DNA of 64,000 nt, from contig CM041298.1 of the NCBI GenBank assembly GCA_023052935.1, forward strand, positions 56,456,990 through 56,520,989. The letters are read 5' to 3'. Below, in pieces: positions 42,980 through 54,650 of the stretch. How positions within the stretch are numbered: the stretch's first letter is position 1; every line of letters begins with the position of its first letter. This DNA is from Piezodorus guildinii. Lineage: Eukaryota; Arthropoda; Insecta; Hemiptera; Pentatomidae. The notes beneath the pieces are model-generated. The model made no database searches. It was not told where the DNA came from and saw only the letters and a program-made list of their open reading frames with translations. A program made the position numbers and the translations under genes.

Positions 42980-43355
42980 ATAATATTTTATTTATTTATC
43001 AATAATTAATAAACAAATGTCTTTTAGCATATATTGTAACATTGTCCATCATTTGATAAAACATCCTTCAGAAATCTTCTGAATTCTGGGGTGAAAAAAC
43101 CTTTCAATGAAGGCTCTCGTAGCATGGAAGATATCTGCTCCAGGGGCGTTTCAGTGTGGGTTTTGTGGTAGTGTGTCAGTCAGTAATGTCTGTATCAGTA
43201 GGTTTGGGTGTCCAGAGAGTGAGAAATAGGAAGAGGGAAAGTGAGAATTTGTTGAATATCTGAGTAGTGCTGTTGGTCTAGGAAATCATTAAGGAATGTA
43301 ATAATATGGCAATATGATATTTTTATGTACGATAATCACCGATCTTCGTTACTTT
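42980..43355. other. Possible decayed coding relic, minus strand
   Basis: 43,020-43,290 on the minus strand reads FLNDFLDQQHYSDIQQILTF and later LREPSLKGFFTPEFRRFLKD, with two in-frame TGA codons between. The composition looks protein-like, but I cannot place the family. Confidence 0.3.
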
Positions 43356-43840
43356 ACATAACGTTAGGTTTAGTTGAGCAATTTTTCACTTTAACGGATA
43401 TAGCTCCTCAAGTCTCAATGAGTTTTCAAGCGGCTTGATGGATTTGTAATATATCCCTTAGCGAAAGTATCCATAGTAATTTTTTCGTAAGAAGTCAAAA
43501 TTAAGAGCTACAGATATTTAAATCCTGAAAGTCAAGTTAAATCCTGAATGTACCCCATAGGTGAGGTAAGTTGAGCAAAGGTATGGGGCAAGTTGAACGC
43601 TAAGAATGTCTAACCAAACCATGGGTTCATTTTCGACTAGAAATAAACTAAAACATGTGTTTAACAATCAGCTCTTTATTTGTCGTCTTTTAGTGACAAA
43701 ATTTAAGGTAATTTTCTTTGAATAATTAACCAAAACTAGAATCAATAAAACATTAACGCTTCTTAACATTAACTTCAACAATAGATTCGGTTTTTCCATT
43801 TAAAATCAGACTTAAATGTTTATATTATTACTCATATAGA

Positions 43841-44385
43841 TTATATCTTAAAAAAAATATTAATTAAATCTTTGAAACTTAATGATCATTGTCATTGTTG
43901 CAATTAAGAACATCTTGTAGTCTTCCTCTTGTGATTCCGCACCCTAACAAAAAAATAAAACATTCATTACTTAAGTTGTTTGAGTCGTGGTAAGTTGAGC
44001 AACAATACCTCTGTCTTTTTTCTTTTCATTCTCTACCCCCCTCTTCTTCTAAAAATTACTTTTTGTGGAAAAAAGCCACACCTACTAATTTCCTATTGGT
44101 TGCTGTGACTTAGAAGGCGTGACCGACCGATAAGTCTTTTCGTAGGGAGGGGGTGTTTGGCATCGTCTTTGCAGATCCCAGGCCTAAGAGTGGAAGATAT
44201 GAGTGGTTAATATAGCTTATATCTTAAAAAAATATTAATTAAATCTTTGAAACTTAATGATCATTGTCATTGTTGCAATTAAGAACATCTTGTAGTCTTC
44301 CTATTGTAATTCCGCACCCTAACAAAAAAATAAAACATTCATTACTTATGCTGTTTGAGTCGTGATAAATTCATCAACAATAGCT
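43841..44385 (+). repeat. 168-bp direct duplication flanking repeat U
   Basis: 43,841-44,008 and 44,217-44,385 are nearly identical (TTATATCTTAAAAAAA, GAAACTTAATGATCATTGTC, CACCCTAACAAAAAAATAAA, GTTTGAGTCGTG). Repeat U (44,008-44,210) fills the gap between them exactly. Confidence 0.9.
44008..44210 (+). repeat. Repeat U, copy 1
   Basis: About 200 bp, CCTCTGTCTTTT to AAGATATGAGTGGTTAAT, with CCTATTGGTTGCTGTGACTT and GGCGTGACCGACCGATAAGT. Matches 45,189-45,390 closely. Non-coding. Confidence 0.88.
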
Positions 44386-44781
44386 CAACTAATCCCAACC
44401 CGCAATTTTAAAACAAAGATGTTATAAAAAAATCATAAGAATCATACCCAGAACAACTCCACATATCAAAAGTACAACAAATCTCTGAATTATTATATAT
44501 TATATTATTATATCTGAACTTACCAGATTAAAATTTACTAATACAGGCGAAAACTTGTGATGAATGACATTTTAACTTTTTGGTCACAAAACCAGAAAAC
44601 AAAACATACGAGCGCTTTACTCGCTCATCCAGCTGCCACTAGCGATCGCGTGGTGATCATCCCTCCCACGATTCTTTCTTTCCGCCATTTGATTCCTATG
44701 CGTACGGTGAATAGTTTGCGAGATATTTCAGTTGCCCAACTTACCCCTATGCTCAACTAGCCCCGCTCTACCCTACCTTAA

Positions 44782-44880
44782 ACAATTTTGTACATAAGGA
44801 AATATTTTTTTCTAAAATCTTCAGCTTTCCAACGGTATATTTTACATTTATATTACTATTTATATGCATTATATAAGGCT
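44782..44880 (-). repeat. Repeat H fragment (H15)
   Basis: AACAATTTTGTACATAAGGAA, CTAAAATCTTCAGCTTTCCA and ACGGTATATTTTACATTTAT. Confidence 0.7.
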
Positions 44881-45188
44881 ATTTGATTTCCTTAGTAAAG
44901 TTATCGTGTTTATCAATTTATTTTTGAGATCAGGTGGCATAAAAGGAAAATAAATTAAATCATACATTTATTTATTTATAAAACTACAGATATGATTACA
45001 TGTAATAAAACACATTGTTCATTATCAAGAATGCTGAGGTTTGTTTATATTTGCCACATTATATAACATAAAAGGGTGCCTTTAGACATAGCTACTGGGC
45101 TCTCCCCATGACTCCACCGTAGAAAATGACTTCTTATTTCCGTGGTTGCTCTTCCGACTCACTCCTCTTCTTGTGGCTTAGGTTGGAT
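44881..45188 (+). repeat. Dispersed repeat X, copy 2
   Basis: Partner of 1216-1480. It continues into a CT-rich stretch (CCGACTCACTCCTCTTCTTG) and abuts repeat U copy 2. Confidence 0.62.
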
Positions 45189-45390
45189 CCTCTGTCTTTT
45201 CTCTTTTCATTCTCTACCCCCCTCTTCTTCTAAAAATTACTTTTTTTTGGAAAAAAAGCCACACCTACTAATTTTCTATTGGTTGCTGTGACTTAGAAGG
45301 CGTGACCGACCGATAAGTCCTATCGTAGGGAGGGGTGTTTGGCATCTTTGCAGTTCCCAGGCCTAAGAGTGGGAGACATGTATGGTTAAT
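45189..45390 (+). repeat. Repeat U, copy 2
   Basis: CCTCTGTCTTTTCTCTTTTC through GAGACATGTATGGTTAAT. Small indels relative to copy 1. Confidence 0.88.
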
Positions 45391-45427
45391 CTCTACCAGA
45401 TAGCAGGGGAAAGATAAGCAAGGGTTG

Positions 45428-45730
45428 CTATATGTGCGAAAAGCTATAAGGTGACCGTTTCATGTTTTTCGCCAAAGACTTATTATAATTGTAAATTAAT
45501 TTATTATTAAAATTATTTCTTTGCCTCTCAATATTATCCATACATAGCTCAATATCCTCTAGATCGTCACCGTTTCTACTGCTAATAATATATTTCGTCT
45601 TATCGGTATTTATTTCGAGCCATATTTCTTTACCGGTTTTCACTAACGCACTTGTATTTAGTTGCATAGTTTCCGTGTCTTCGCTCAGTAGTGAAAGATC
45701 ATCGAATATACCTACATGTAATAGATGTTT
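45428..45730 (-). pseudogene. LINE reverse transcriptase palm fragment (CR1/RTE-like style)
   Basis: The minus strand reads GIFDDLSLLSEDTETMQLNT, then SALVKTGKEIWLEINTDKTK and YIISSRN. This is the stretch around the xxDD active site of LINE reverse transcriptases, here with IFDD where YADD is usual (a residue lost or changed). The LEINxDKTKY block is typical of CR1/RTE-like elements and differs from A1/A2. The fragment at 47,401 may be the thumb region of the same family. Confidence 0.75.
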
Positions 45731-45809
45731 TCAAAATAATATAATTGTTTTAAGTGGTAATGTATTTTTTCAACATATATTATTTTGTTAAAATGTTATT
45801 TTGAGATCG

Positions 45810-46140
45810 AAAGCACATGAGAAGGGTTAAAGCTTATCCGAGCATCTATTGCCCCCTGCAGGGAAAGGTGTGGGCCACTCCTGATGTCTCCCTTAAGCCT
45901 GGAATTAAGGGCTTTGTTTCCTTGGGTCTAAGGCCCTATCCCTTCGGGGTCGCTGTAAGGCAGTCAACATCTTTGTTCATCTCGATTGCGCTCCATTTAC
46001 CCCTTGATTTTGTGGTGTCCGGAAAAAATCTTTGTTCACGAAAAAGTATGACGGTTCACCTTTTCGTAAGAGATTCTAAATGTTTTAAAGGAACTAAGAA
46101 TTTCAGCGAATCCAAGATATGCTTCTGGGTGACCGTATAG
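45810..46140. other. Less AT-rich single-copy block
   Basis: A 107-codon plus-strand frame (45,817-46,140) is open but shows no recognisable domain. Codon use gives no clear case for coding. No repeat match in the window. Confidence 0.35.
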
Positions 46141-46365
46141 TAGCACTACTGGAAACGAAAAATATTATACATCTAATTTTTATTCCATTTCTTGCCCATA
46201 TACCCTTTTTCTCTACCATACAATTAATTCTCTGTTTATTCTTGAAGCAAACAGTATATTTTTCGATTTATTTTAATAGGCATTGTTCATGAATTAATAT
46301 TCTATTAAAATAAAAAAAAGCTAAAAACAAAAAAAGGACAGTTAATATAATTACCGAGAATCTAT

Positions 46366-46420
46366 AGAGTGCAACACACGACTTTCACTTACCTCGGTTG
46401 TAAACATTAATTTAAGTTTT
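46366..46420 (-). repeat. Repeat H distal-end fragment (H16)
   Basis: GAGTGCAACACACGACTTTC and ACTTACCTCGGTTGTAAAC. Confidence 0.65.
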
Positions 46421-46429
46421 AACTTTTAG

Positions 46430-46840
46430 TTCTTAAGTTCTTACTGTATCATGATCACATACAGCAATGCCTACCTGACATAAAAAATTTCCAAAGGTTA
46501 CAAATGACTCAATTATTGTCCACATACAATACTGATGCTATAAGAAATATTTATTTATATATAACTAACATTTTAAGAAGAAGATGCTTTATTATCGAAA
46601 GTTAATCTTGACCGTCCAATTTCTATATATTTAATTTACACATTTCTTCTATCTTGACTTTGATTGTTGAATTTTATTGTACATGGATTAAAACTACTTT
46701 TCTATTATTCTTTCTTTATTTTTTGTTGTTTTTTTGGAGCAACATGTTGTGCATATATGTATTATTATTGTCAGAAAATACCTGTTTATGTTTATTTTCG
46801 TTTTCAAATCAAAGACAGAAGCAAATGTCTCTTGGAAACT
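46430..46840. other. AT-rich, no gene
   Basis: Frames 46,654-46,984 run into the CA/TA array and are low-complexity artefacts. Confidence 0.55.
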
Positions 46841-46841
46841 C

Positions 46842-46857
46842 ACACACACACACACAC

Positions 46858-46928
<71 letters not shown>
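46842..46928. repeat. Compound (CA)n(TA)n microsatellite
   Basis: CA about 46,842-46,857, then about 68 bp of TA. Confidence 0.97.
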
Positions 46929-46934
<6 letters not shown>

Positions 46935-47159
46935 AAGGAACAATGTCATTCGTGCAACGTTTGAAAAATTTATTGTTCTCATAATCATGCAATTTTAGAT
47001 AAAATAGTGTCTTACATATGTGTATACTATAAACTTTGAAAGAACAGTGTTATTGAGTATTTAGTTCTTTATTTGTTTTTTAAATTGTATATAAATTTGT
47101 AAAAATCTTTTATTGTAATTTTCAATAATATACTCAGTCGTGTTACGATATCAAGACAA

Positions 47160-47240
47160 TGTATATAACTTTGGATTGCAAACAGTGACCAATCGTATTT
47201 GTTTGAGGGATTTCCCCAAAGACAAATAAATAAATAAAAG
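47160..47240 (+). mobile_element. LINE 3' tail with (AAAT)n end
   Basis: CGTATTTGTTTGAGGGATTTCC and CCAAAGACAAATAAATAAAT match, on the opposite strand, the tail of the LINE relic at 54,040-54,090 (TTTGTATGGGGAAGCCCCAA, AGACAAAAATAAAAT). Only the 3' UTR end is visible here. Confidence 0.6.
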
Positions 47241-47312
47241 ATAAAACAGTATGTATACATTTATTATGGACAACAATGACCTAAGTTTATGCCCAGTTCG
47301 TCAATTTACATT

Positions 47313-47397
47313 AATATTCACAACTTTTTAGGTAAGATAATACTTCTTCTAAAATCTTTAGCTTTCTAACGGTATATTATACACCTTTATTACTATT
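47313..47397 (-). repeat. Repeat H fragment (H17)
   Basis: CTAAAATCTTTAGCTTTCTA and ACGGTATATTATACACC, abutting the LINE fragment at 47,401. Confidence 0.7.
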
Positions 47398-47400
47398 CAC

Positions 47401-47700
47401 AGTTCGCGGCTTCTATCTAAAATCTCAAAGGTTAGAATTTATAAAACTATTATTATTCCGACGGTTCTTTACAGATTTGAAACGTGGCTGCTTAATTTGA
47501 AGGATAAACAACGACTTAAGGTTTTCGAAAATAAGGTACTGCGTAAAATATTTGGTGCGAAGAAAGATGAAGCCACTGGGGAGTTTAGAAGGTTGCACAA
47601 CGTGGAATTGCAGAACTTGTATCCTGTAAATATAATTGTGTTGATAGCATCGCGGAGACTTAAATGAGCGAATGAAGTTGTATAATATAAAAAAATATTT
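47401..47700 (+). pseudogene. LINE reverse transcriptase thumb fragment
   Basis: From 47,401 one frame reads SSRLLSKISKVRIYKTIIIP, TVLYRFETWLLNLKDKQRLK, VFENKVLRKIFGAKKDEATG, then EFRRLHNVELQNLY and ASRRLK. A TGA at 47,665-47,667 stands where related elements have Trp, followed by ANEV. The TVLYGxETW and FExKxLRKIFGxxxDE blocks mark CR1/RTE-like LINEs. No start codon and no upstream palm, so a fragment. Confidence 0.85.
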
Positions 47701-47704
47701 TAGT

Positions 47705-48288
47705 TTTAATACGTTTTTATTAATACTAATTATATGATTTTTTTATTTGTTTATAAAGGTTCTATAGGAGAATTATTTTTTGAATATGAGGGCTTTCTTA
47801 TTTGTAGTGTAAGCATCTTTTAAGTTTATTTGTATTTTTTTTATACTATTGTAATTTTAAAAAAATATCAAATGTCTAGATTTCGGGGTCATGTCCCTCT
47901 TATCAATATTTCTATATTATCTTATTATATTATATTCTATATTATCTTTACCTAGGAAATCAAAAATTGTTCTTTAAGATGCGAAATAATTCTTCACCAT
48001 ATAAATGCTGCTTCTATCTATATTATAATCTAGTTTTTTTTTTTGTTCACTTATCCTTGTGAAAAGTGTAATAATTAAAAAAAAAATTATAGGAAATTGA
48101 AAGATGCTCATTTATAAAAATTCAAGGAAACTGCTTAAACTAAGGAAATATAAAGGTCTTTTTATTAAATTTTATTATTAAAAAATTCCTAATATTTTAA
48201 TTTTTTCATTAGCGGGATTGAAAGATAAATTAATATTAATCAATAGCAATAATAAGCATCAAATATTAAATTATTTAATATTTATAAC
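47705..48288. other. AT-rich, no gene
   Basis: Nothing recognised. Confidence 0.5.
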
Positions 48289-48289
48289 A

Positions 48290-48438
48290 GAGGAACGGCG
48301 TGGCCTAGTGGATAGAGCACTAGTCTACTGTTCTCCGAGTCCTGGGTTCCAATCCAAGCCGTGGCAGAATATTAAATATACTGTTACTTCATAGTACGAA
48401 TCTCTATATGTACTAAGCCCAAGATCCTTCATGGGTTG
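48290..48438 (+). mobile_element. SINE-A with internal deletion
   Basis: Well-kept tRNA-like head GAGGAACGGCGTGGCCTAGT (A-box-like TGGCCTAGTGG) and B box GGGTTCCAATCC. About 130 bp of the body are missing, so GGCAGAATATTAAATATACTG joins the end region CAAGATCCTTCATGGGTTG, followed by a T-run. Confidence 0.85.
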
Positions 48439-48449
48439 TTTTTTTTTTT

Positions 48450-49357
48450 TTTTATTATTATTATTTTATAATAATGTACTCTTACTAATTACTAATAAAT
48501 ATGTTCATCCATTACAATAAGATACTATCTAATAAAAATAATAAAACACTGATTAATTGTTCCAAATTAATTTAATTTATGTCAAAGTAGCTGCGTAAAC
48601 CCTTAACTTGCTACATGTTATTCGTGACCCTATTGAAAAGCATATGTTTGTTTTTGCAGTGAAAATAAGCAAATGTCGCTCTACTATAAACTTAAACACA
48701 TTTATTAAATTAACTGAATAGCTTGTAAATGATGAGTGGACTGTATGATTTGCGTGTAAGTAAAACATCATTGGTTTGATAGAAGGAAGAATATTCTTAG
48801 TTGGTTAAAAGTTATTATTGACTGTTATCAATATTGAGAATGAGATACCTTGATATTGTTCGCTTGGTTTGTTTTTTTCTTCTCTTTTCTCTATCCTTCT
48901 ACTGAGGACCGGTAGTTTTCTATTGAATAATGACAATGGCCGTGGCAATGACTGACATGAGTAACTAATAACAAATATTTTAAGTCCTTTAATTTTAATC
49001 TCACATGTGCTGGATTCAGTGCTTTTAGTAAATTGTTTTCCGGCATATTCTGGCATCTAGCAGTTGTTGGCTCACAGACTGAGCTATTTGTTTTAAATGA
49101 ACGATCCAAGCTGTGATTAACAGAACTATTTAATTATAAATAATATAAAACTATTTTATGTTCCTATACCTAAACTTATAGTGTTTCTTTAATCACTTCC
49201 TGTCTATACGATTCACAAATAAACCAATAGTAAATGTAAATAATAAACAGTAAAGCAGAGAGAAGTGATTATTCATCATATTTTATTTGATCGTATTTAA
49301 ACATTTATCTATACCTTTTCACACAATTTCATTAGCGCTATACATTATTTTAATTAG

Positions 49358-49360
<3 letters not shown>
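48450..49360. other. AT-rich, no gene recognised
   Basis: Frames at 48,805-49,109 (minus) have no recognisable domain. No repeat match. Confidence 0.45.

Positions 49361-49362
<2 letters not shown>

Positions 49363-49422
<60 letters not shown>
49363..49422. repeat. (TA)n microsatellite
   Basis: About 60 bp of TA. Confidence 0.98.
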
Positions 49423-49423
<1 letters not shown>

Positions 49424-49424
49424 C

Positions 49425-50016
49425 ATATTTTTGTTTTATTTTTGTATAGTTTGGTATTTCTGAATTCTTAGTAGAAGATACTATAATTAATTTTTTTTTT
49501 CCCCTGTAATATTATTCTCAAGAGACTTGTCCCAAAATAAATAAAGAACTTATTATATATTTATTTAAATAACTAACCGTGGGGCTCAGAATTCTTGAAG
49601 ATCAAATTAGTTCCATAGTTAGTTATAATAGCTACATTGATAATACAATTTTTTTTTTTCAATTTATCAAAAACATCATAAAATAAAAAAATAAAATCAG
49701 AAATATTAGATAGAACATATTTATAGGTTTATCTACTGACCTCCAAGGCAGATGAAAGACAATAACAATTCTTAGGTATTGAATTATTTTATTTTATTAT
49801 TTTTTTTTAAATCTGAATTTATAACCCTTTTAAAACTGATATTTATTTATTTTCAGGTTAGTAACTTCTTTATGTTGGAGAAGAATAGAATAAGAGCAAG
49901 GACCCTCTGACGTAAGTTCAGTTTATTGTTTAAATGGAATATTGATAACCAAGAAATGATGAAATAAACAAAAATAATATTTTAAGTGTGTTCTCAATTA
50001 AGCACATATATACATC
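49425..50016. other. AT-rich, no gene
   Basis: Nothing recognised up to the LINE target site. Confidence 0.5.
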
Positions 50017-50031
50017 AGTAAATCGTCACAA

Positions 50032-52125
50032 CCTTCCGTTCCCAGTCCTTTAATTCCTACCTCTCCTCTCTATCAGCTCGAGATAATTCCCTGTGAAATG
50101 TGACCAAAAAGATCCTAAAATACCATAAAGTTTCCCATCCTCTCCGGCGTGGTGATGACTCCTGGGCTGCGTCTGATGAAGATAAAGCCGAGGAATTTGC
50201 CAAACACCTCCCCAAAGTATTCACTTCTCACCCGGAATCCAACAGAAATCATACCACAACAGTTCAAGAATTCCTTTTCTCACCAATACCTCTTTCCCTA
50301 CCTCCTAAAGCTAATCCATCTGAGGTGAAATATCTTCTTCAAAAACTGACCCTTCGTAAATCTCCTGGACACGATCTCCTTACCCCCCAGATCCTGCGAC
50401 AACTTCCCCAGAAAGCCATTATTTTTCTTACATACATCTACAACTGCATCCTTCGCACCACCTATTTTCCTCTCTTATGGAAACATTCCACAATCATTCT
50501 ATTCCTAAAACCAGGTAAACCTTCCAGTAACACTTCATCCAACAGACCTATTAGTCTACTCCCCATCCTCTCAAAAATGTTCGAAAAGCTCCTTCTAAAA
50601 CGATTCCTGCCTATATTAGAATCTCACAACCTTCCTTCCCACCAGTTTGGTTTCCGTTCCATCATTCCACTGTTCAACAAGGACTCCGAGTTGTAGACCA
50701 TATTTCCTCAGCCCTCGAATGCAAAGAGTATTGTTCTGGTGCGTTTCTGGACATAGCGCAAGCTTTTGACCGGGTATGGCACGCTGGATTACTCTTCAAG
50801 CTTAAAACGCATTTACCCCAGTCTCTCTACCTCATTCTAAGATCCTATCTCTCAAACCGCTCCTTTTAAGTTCGCTGTGGTGTAGAATTTTCCAACTTTT
50901 ATCCCGTTGAGGCCGGTGTTCCTCAGGGCAGCGTCCTGGGACCCGTTCTCTACATTCTTTACACCGCTGATATTCCTAATCATCCTGACACCTTTCTGGC
51001 AACATTTGCAGACGACACCGCCATCTTATCATCCAGTTCCGTTCCCGAAACAGCATCCTTAATCCTGAAAAGACACCTTTGTCTTATCGAAGACTGGTGT
51101 AATGCTTGGCGCATAAAGGTGAATGAAGCCAAATGCAAACACGTAACCTTCACTCTTCGATGAAACTCCTGTCCGCCAGTTTACTTCAATTCCATTCCAA
51201 TTCTTCCTTCTGATACAGTCCGCTATCTTGGCTTACTACTTGACAAAAGACTGGCGTGGAACCCACATACAAGACTTAAACGAAAAGAACTCAACAGACG
51301 ATTCGGACAGTTATACAGACTATTAAACAGAAAATATGAACTTACAGTTGACAACAAATTATTAATTTCTAAGACAATACTGAAGCCCATCTGGATCTAC
51401 GGACTTGAACTGTGGGGGACAGCTAAACGTTCTAACATCGAACGCATTCAATCCTTTTAATCCAAAGTCCTGCGAATAATAGTAAATGTTCCTTATTATG
51501 TATCCAACTATACCTTGCACCACGACCTTAATGTTCCATTTATTTCAGACGTAATTCCATCCAAATTTTCCAAATTCCACCAGAGCCTCATTCATCATCC
51601 TAATCCTCTAGCACGGTCCCTATTCAGCTCCACTCATCCATACAACCCACCTAGAACGTTGAAACGGCAGTGGCCCCGAGACATATTGTAAAACATCTAT
51701 TCTGGAGTTCTGACATTGGTCAGATTCTCCTCTCAAGTGCGGTGTGATTGTGGCTATGGCGCCCTCACTTAGCTTCCGCTGGCTCTCACCAGTGATGCGG
51801 CTGAGAGGGAGGCGCTGGGATCCTTTAGACTCTGCTTGTCCTTTCACAAGTGGGGGGACAAGCCCCGTCCGGGGTTCCCGAGCTGATTGTAAATATTGTA
51901 CATAGGTATGAATGTGACATATTTTGTTTATTTATTTGTTAACTTTATTTATTTTGTCTACAAATTTTGTTATTGTATATTTTGATTTTATTTTATGTAA
52001 TTTGACTTTAATATTGTAAATATTGTATGAATGAGATCCTGTAGCACTATTATTATTGTCTATTATGACAAATTGTAATATATACGAATAAAAAAGAAAA
52101 AAAAAAAAAAAAAAAAAAAAAAGAA
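50032..52125 (+). mobile_element. Jockey-type LINE (A1), 5'-truncated, 15-bp target duplication
   Basis: A perfect 15-bp duplication AGTAAATCGTCACAA lies at 50,017-50,031 and 52,126-52,140. The copy begins inside ORF2 upstream of the RT domain, runs through RT to the TAA at 51,689-51,691, then a 3' UTR of about 390 bp matching 671-1090 and an A-rich tail at 52,090-52,125. Confidence 0.95.
50100..51691 (+). pseudogene. LINE A1 reverse transcriptase, frameshift and three stops
   Basis: The frame from 50,100 gives RKSPGHDLLTPQILRQLP, NRPISLLPILSKMFEK and SHQFGFRS. A 1-nt loss near 50,660 moves reading to the next frame: HHSTVQQGLRVVDH, GAFLDIAQAFDRVWH (motif A Asp kept), [11 protein letters not shown] and FADDTAIL (active site intact). 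Stops interrupt that frame at 50,867-50,869 (TAA), 51,161-51,163 (TGA) and 51,458-51,460 (TAA). The C-terminal RTLKRQWPRDIL end matches the copy at 1-670. The catalytic residues are intact but the protein is not. Confidence 0.93.
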
Positions 52126-52140
52126 AGTAAATCGTCACAA

Positions 52141-53148
52141 ATGCGTCACCAGTCTGGAGCTTAATCTACTTAACAAACTACAGTAAACTTGAATGCATCT
52201 AAAATTTATCAATGTGAATAATCAATGCATATAATTAGTATACAAACATATCCTCTATGATTAATGCATTACAACTCCCCACAATACCATCATTTGATTT
52301 AACTCTCAGTAAATCTTCCCATAAACGTTAAATTCACAAGAGAGCTGAACAAGTGTTGCTTCGTTAACACATTTTTTTTTTAAATATCAGTTTAAATTAA
52401 AACAAATGTAAAGAACATTTCATAAATGTTATATTATAAGATTGTTTTTGATATAAAGTTGCATTAATAATTCGAAGTCATATGCACAAATATTTAGTTT
52501 TTTTTAAATTAACTGCTGATATATTAAGTTGAATATTGATTCCGATACTAGAATAAAAAGGCTGTATTGTATCTAAATATAAAAACAAAAAAATTAAATA
52601 AGTAATATCACCTCCATTTATTTATTCATTCAAACATTTGTTTTCTTTGTTGATTAATCTACATATAATAAAGGTGTTATAAATGTTAATTAAATTAATG
52701 AGTGACTTTTATTGTTTTGTTTTTATAATAAGTATTAAATAACCCCAAAGATAGATGATTAGGCATTATTTAATAAGCTATATGACGTTTGAAATAATTG
52801 TTGAATCTAAAAATAATTTTTTTAAAATAATAATTTTGCATAAATTAAAATGTGAGGAAAATGTTTTAACAACTATCTAATTTAGATAGATAAAGTATGC
52901 TGTTTATAACAAAGGAACCCATTGTAATGGCCAGCATGATTTTGAATAAACCAACTTTCTCTCTCTTTATACATATATGTACGACTTGATCTATTGCTTT
53001 TGTATTTTATTAGACTTTCTAAGCGTTAATCTTATAACAGATTATAATTTGTATCCAAAATTCTTATAAACATTGACATATTTATATAATTAACTTTTTA
53101 AATTTTGACTTATTTTTATGTATATTATGAAATATTTTAGACTATAAT
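52141..53148. other. AT-rich, no gene
   Basis: Nothing recognised. Confidence 0.55.
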
Positions 53149-53152
53149 TTTT

Positions 53153-54018
53153 ACTTTCACTTACTAAGTATATATAGTATTGCGATCGTGAAAATTTTTG
53201 AATTCCATTTTTCAATGGAAATACACATTTTAGGGTCCCCTGAGTCCAAATAACCAAGTCCCGCAAAAAGGTCTGTGTGTGTGGTAACTCCCGGGCGGAA
53301 ACGGTAAGTTCTATGAAACTGAAATTTCATATTTAAGAAAAATATACGCCCGAGACGTTACACAGCCTTTTTCATCAAAATGAGCTTACTAAAAGAGCCA
53401 CTTAATACTATGCATTTTGCACCTTTTTTCGATTTTCTCAAAAACGGTTCCAACGATTTTGATTAAACTCGCTATATCGATGTAAAATTTAATAGGCTTG
53501 AATATCATGTAGTTTTTATTCTGATTAAAATGGTCTGACAGGGCTTAAATGCTGATATTTTACATGTTTTTCCTGTAAAGTACCTTTAATTTCGTAGAGT
53601 TTATAAGAATAAATATATTATCTTGTTACCACCGATGAAAAACACATAAATATATAAGTTGAACGAATTCGATATCTAAATAAAGAAGAAAACTGAAAAA
53701 ATATATTTTTAATGAAATGTTTTGAACATAAGGACTGTAATATACACGTATGATATACCGTTTGAAAGCTAAAGATTTTAGAAAAAATATTATCTCATGC
53801 ACAGGCTTTTAAAAGCTAATAGAGAGTGATGAAAAGCCGATAAAACTAACTGATTATTTTAGATAAAATTATAATAGATTTTTTAATAAAACACATGTTT
53901 CTATAGAAATTCCATTTAACTAATTATTTAATGGTTTCACTGATATTTGAAAATTCTCTAATCGATTTTAAAAACCGAGGTATGCGAAAGTCGTGTGTTG
54001 CCCCCACCAGATTTTTTT
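53153..54018 (+). repeat. Repeat H, complete copy (H18)
   Basis: ACTTTCACTTACTAAGTATA start, GTATTGCGATCGTGAAAATT, AAGGTCTGTGTGTGTGGTAA (short GT tract), ATTTTGATTAAACTCGCTAT, and a distal end CCGAGGTATGCGAAAGTCGT with TTGCCCCCACCAGATTTTTT. About 0.87 kb. With H13 and H19 it fixes the element's limits. Confidence 0.92.
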
Positions 54019-54029
54019 AAAGAAGAATT

Positions 54030-54650
54030 GAAAGAAAGAAAGAATAGAAATTTTATTTTTGTCTTTGGGGCTTCCCCATACAAATAGAGCCTAGCTTGGC
54101 TATAAATTACAATATTATGGTTTTAGAACTTTATATACATATCGTTTAAAAATAAATAAAATAATAGTGAAAATTTACTAAAACAATTTGACTTTCAAAA
54201 AGAAATTACAGATTAAAGAATAAACAGTTACTGGTCCTATAACAGACACAATAAATAAACAAAATATCACTTTGAAGATAAAATAAAAATAAACACTGAA
54301 TAGAAAATGTTCTAGGATAAAGATTGAGTACATTTTGAACTCCCATCATGTAATAGTACACTTTATGTAACTTATCTACACTATCGATACTCAGTATAGC
54401 ATGGATACTTTGGATGTCGGAAGATTCTAAGATGAAGTTTTGAAGAAATTGTCGTCTATTTTCATTGTGTGCCGGGCAGTGAAGGAGAGTGTGATGTAGG
54501 CTGTTGTAGATAAATCGATTGCATAATATACAGCTTTCTTGAGACTTGAACAAAAAATCTGAGTTTTTTCCATAGATTCTAATATGTTCTGGATTTGCAA
54601 CTCTTAATTGGCTGACACATCTCAATTTCTTTATATGTACTTTAAATTGT
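54030..54650 (-). pseudogene. LINE ORF2 C-terminal relic with zinc motif
   Basis: The minus strand of 54,400-54,625 reads MRCVSQLRVANPEHIRIYGK, then CILCNRFIYNSLHHTLLHCP (a CCHC arrangement like the C-terminal motif of many LINE ORF2 proteins) and AHNENRRQFLQNFI. Later sequence is degraded, and the 3' tail with GGGGAAGCCCCAAAGAC and A-rich repeats ends near 54,030. It shares that tail with 47,160-47,240. The 139-codon frame is probably composite at its 3' side. Confidence 0.65.

Larger units (their letters stand above)
43358..44778. mobile_element. Candidate DNA transposon with AGTTGAGC-rich ends
   Basis: The right end on the minus strand reads AGAGCGGGGCTAGTTGAGCA, GGGGTAAGTTGGGCAACTG, then AAATATCTCGCAAAC. 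The left end has TTAGGTTTAGTTGAGCAATT with GGATATAGCTCCTCAAG, and GGTAAGTTGAGCAAAGG recurs near 43,567 and 43,989. GGGGTAAGTTGAGC-type termini with a following temperate 'ATATCTC' phrase look like degenerate terminal repeats. No transposase frame was found, and repeat U and a 168-bp duplication lie inside. Confidence 0.35.
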
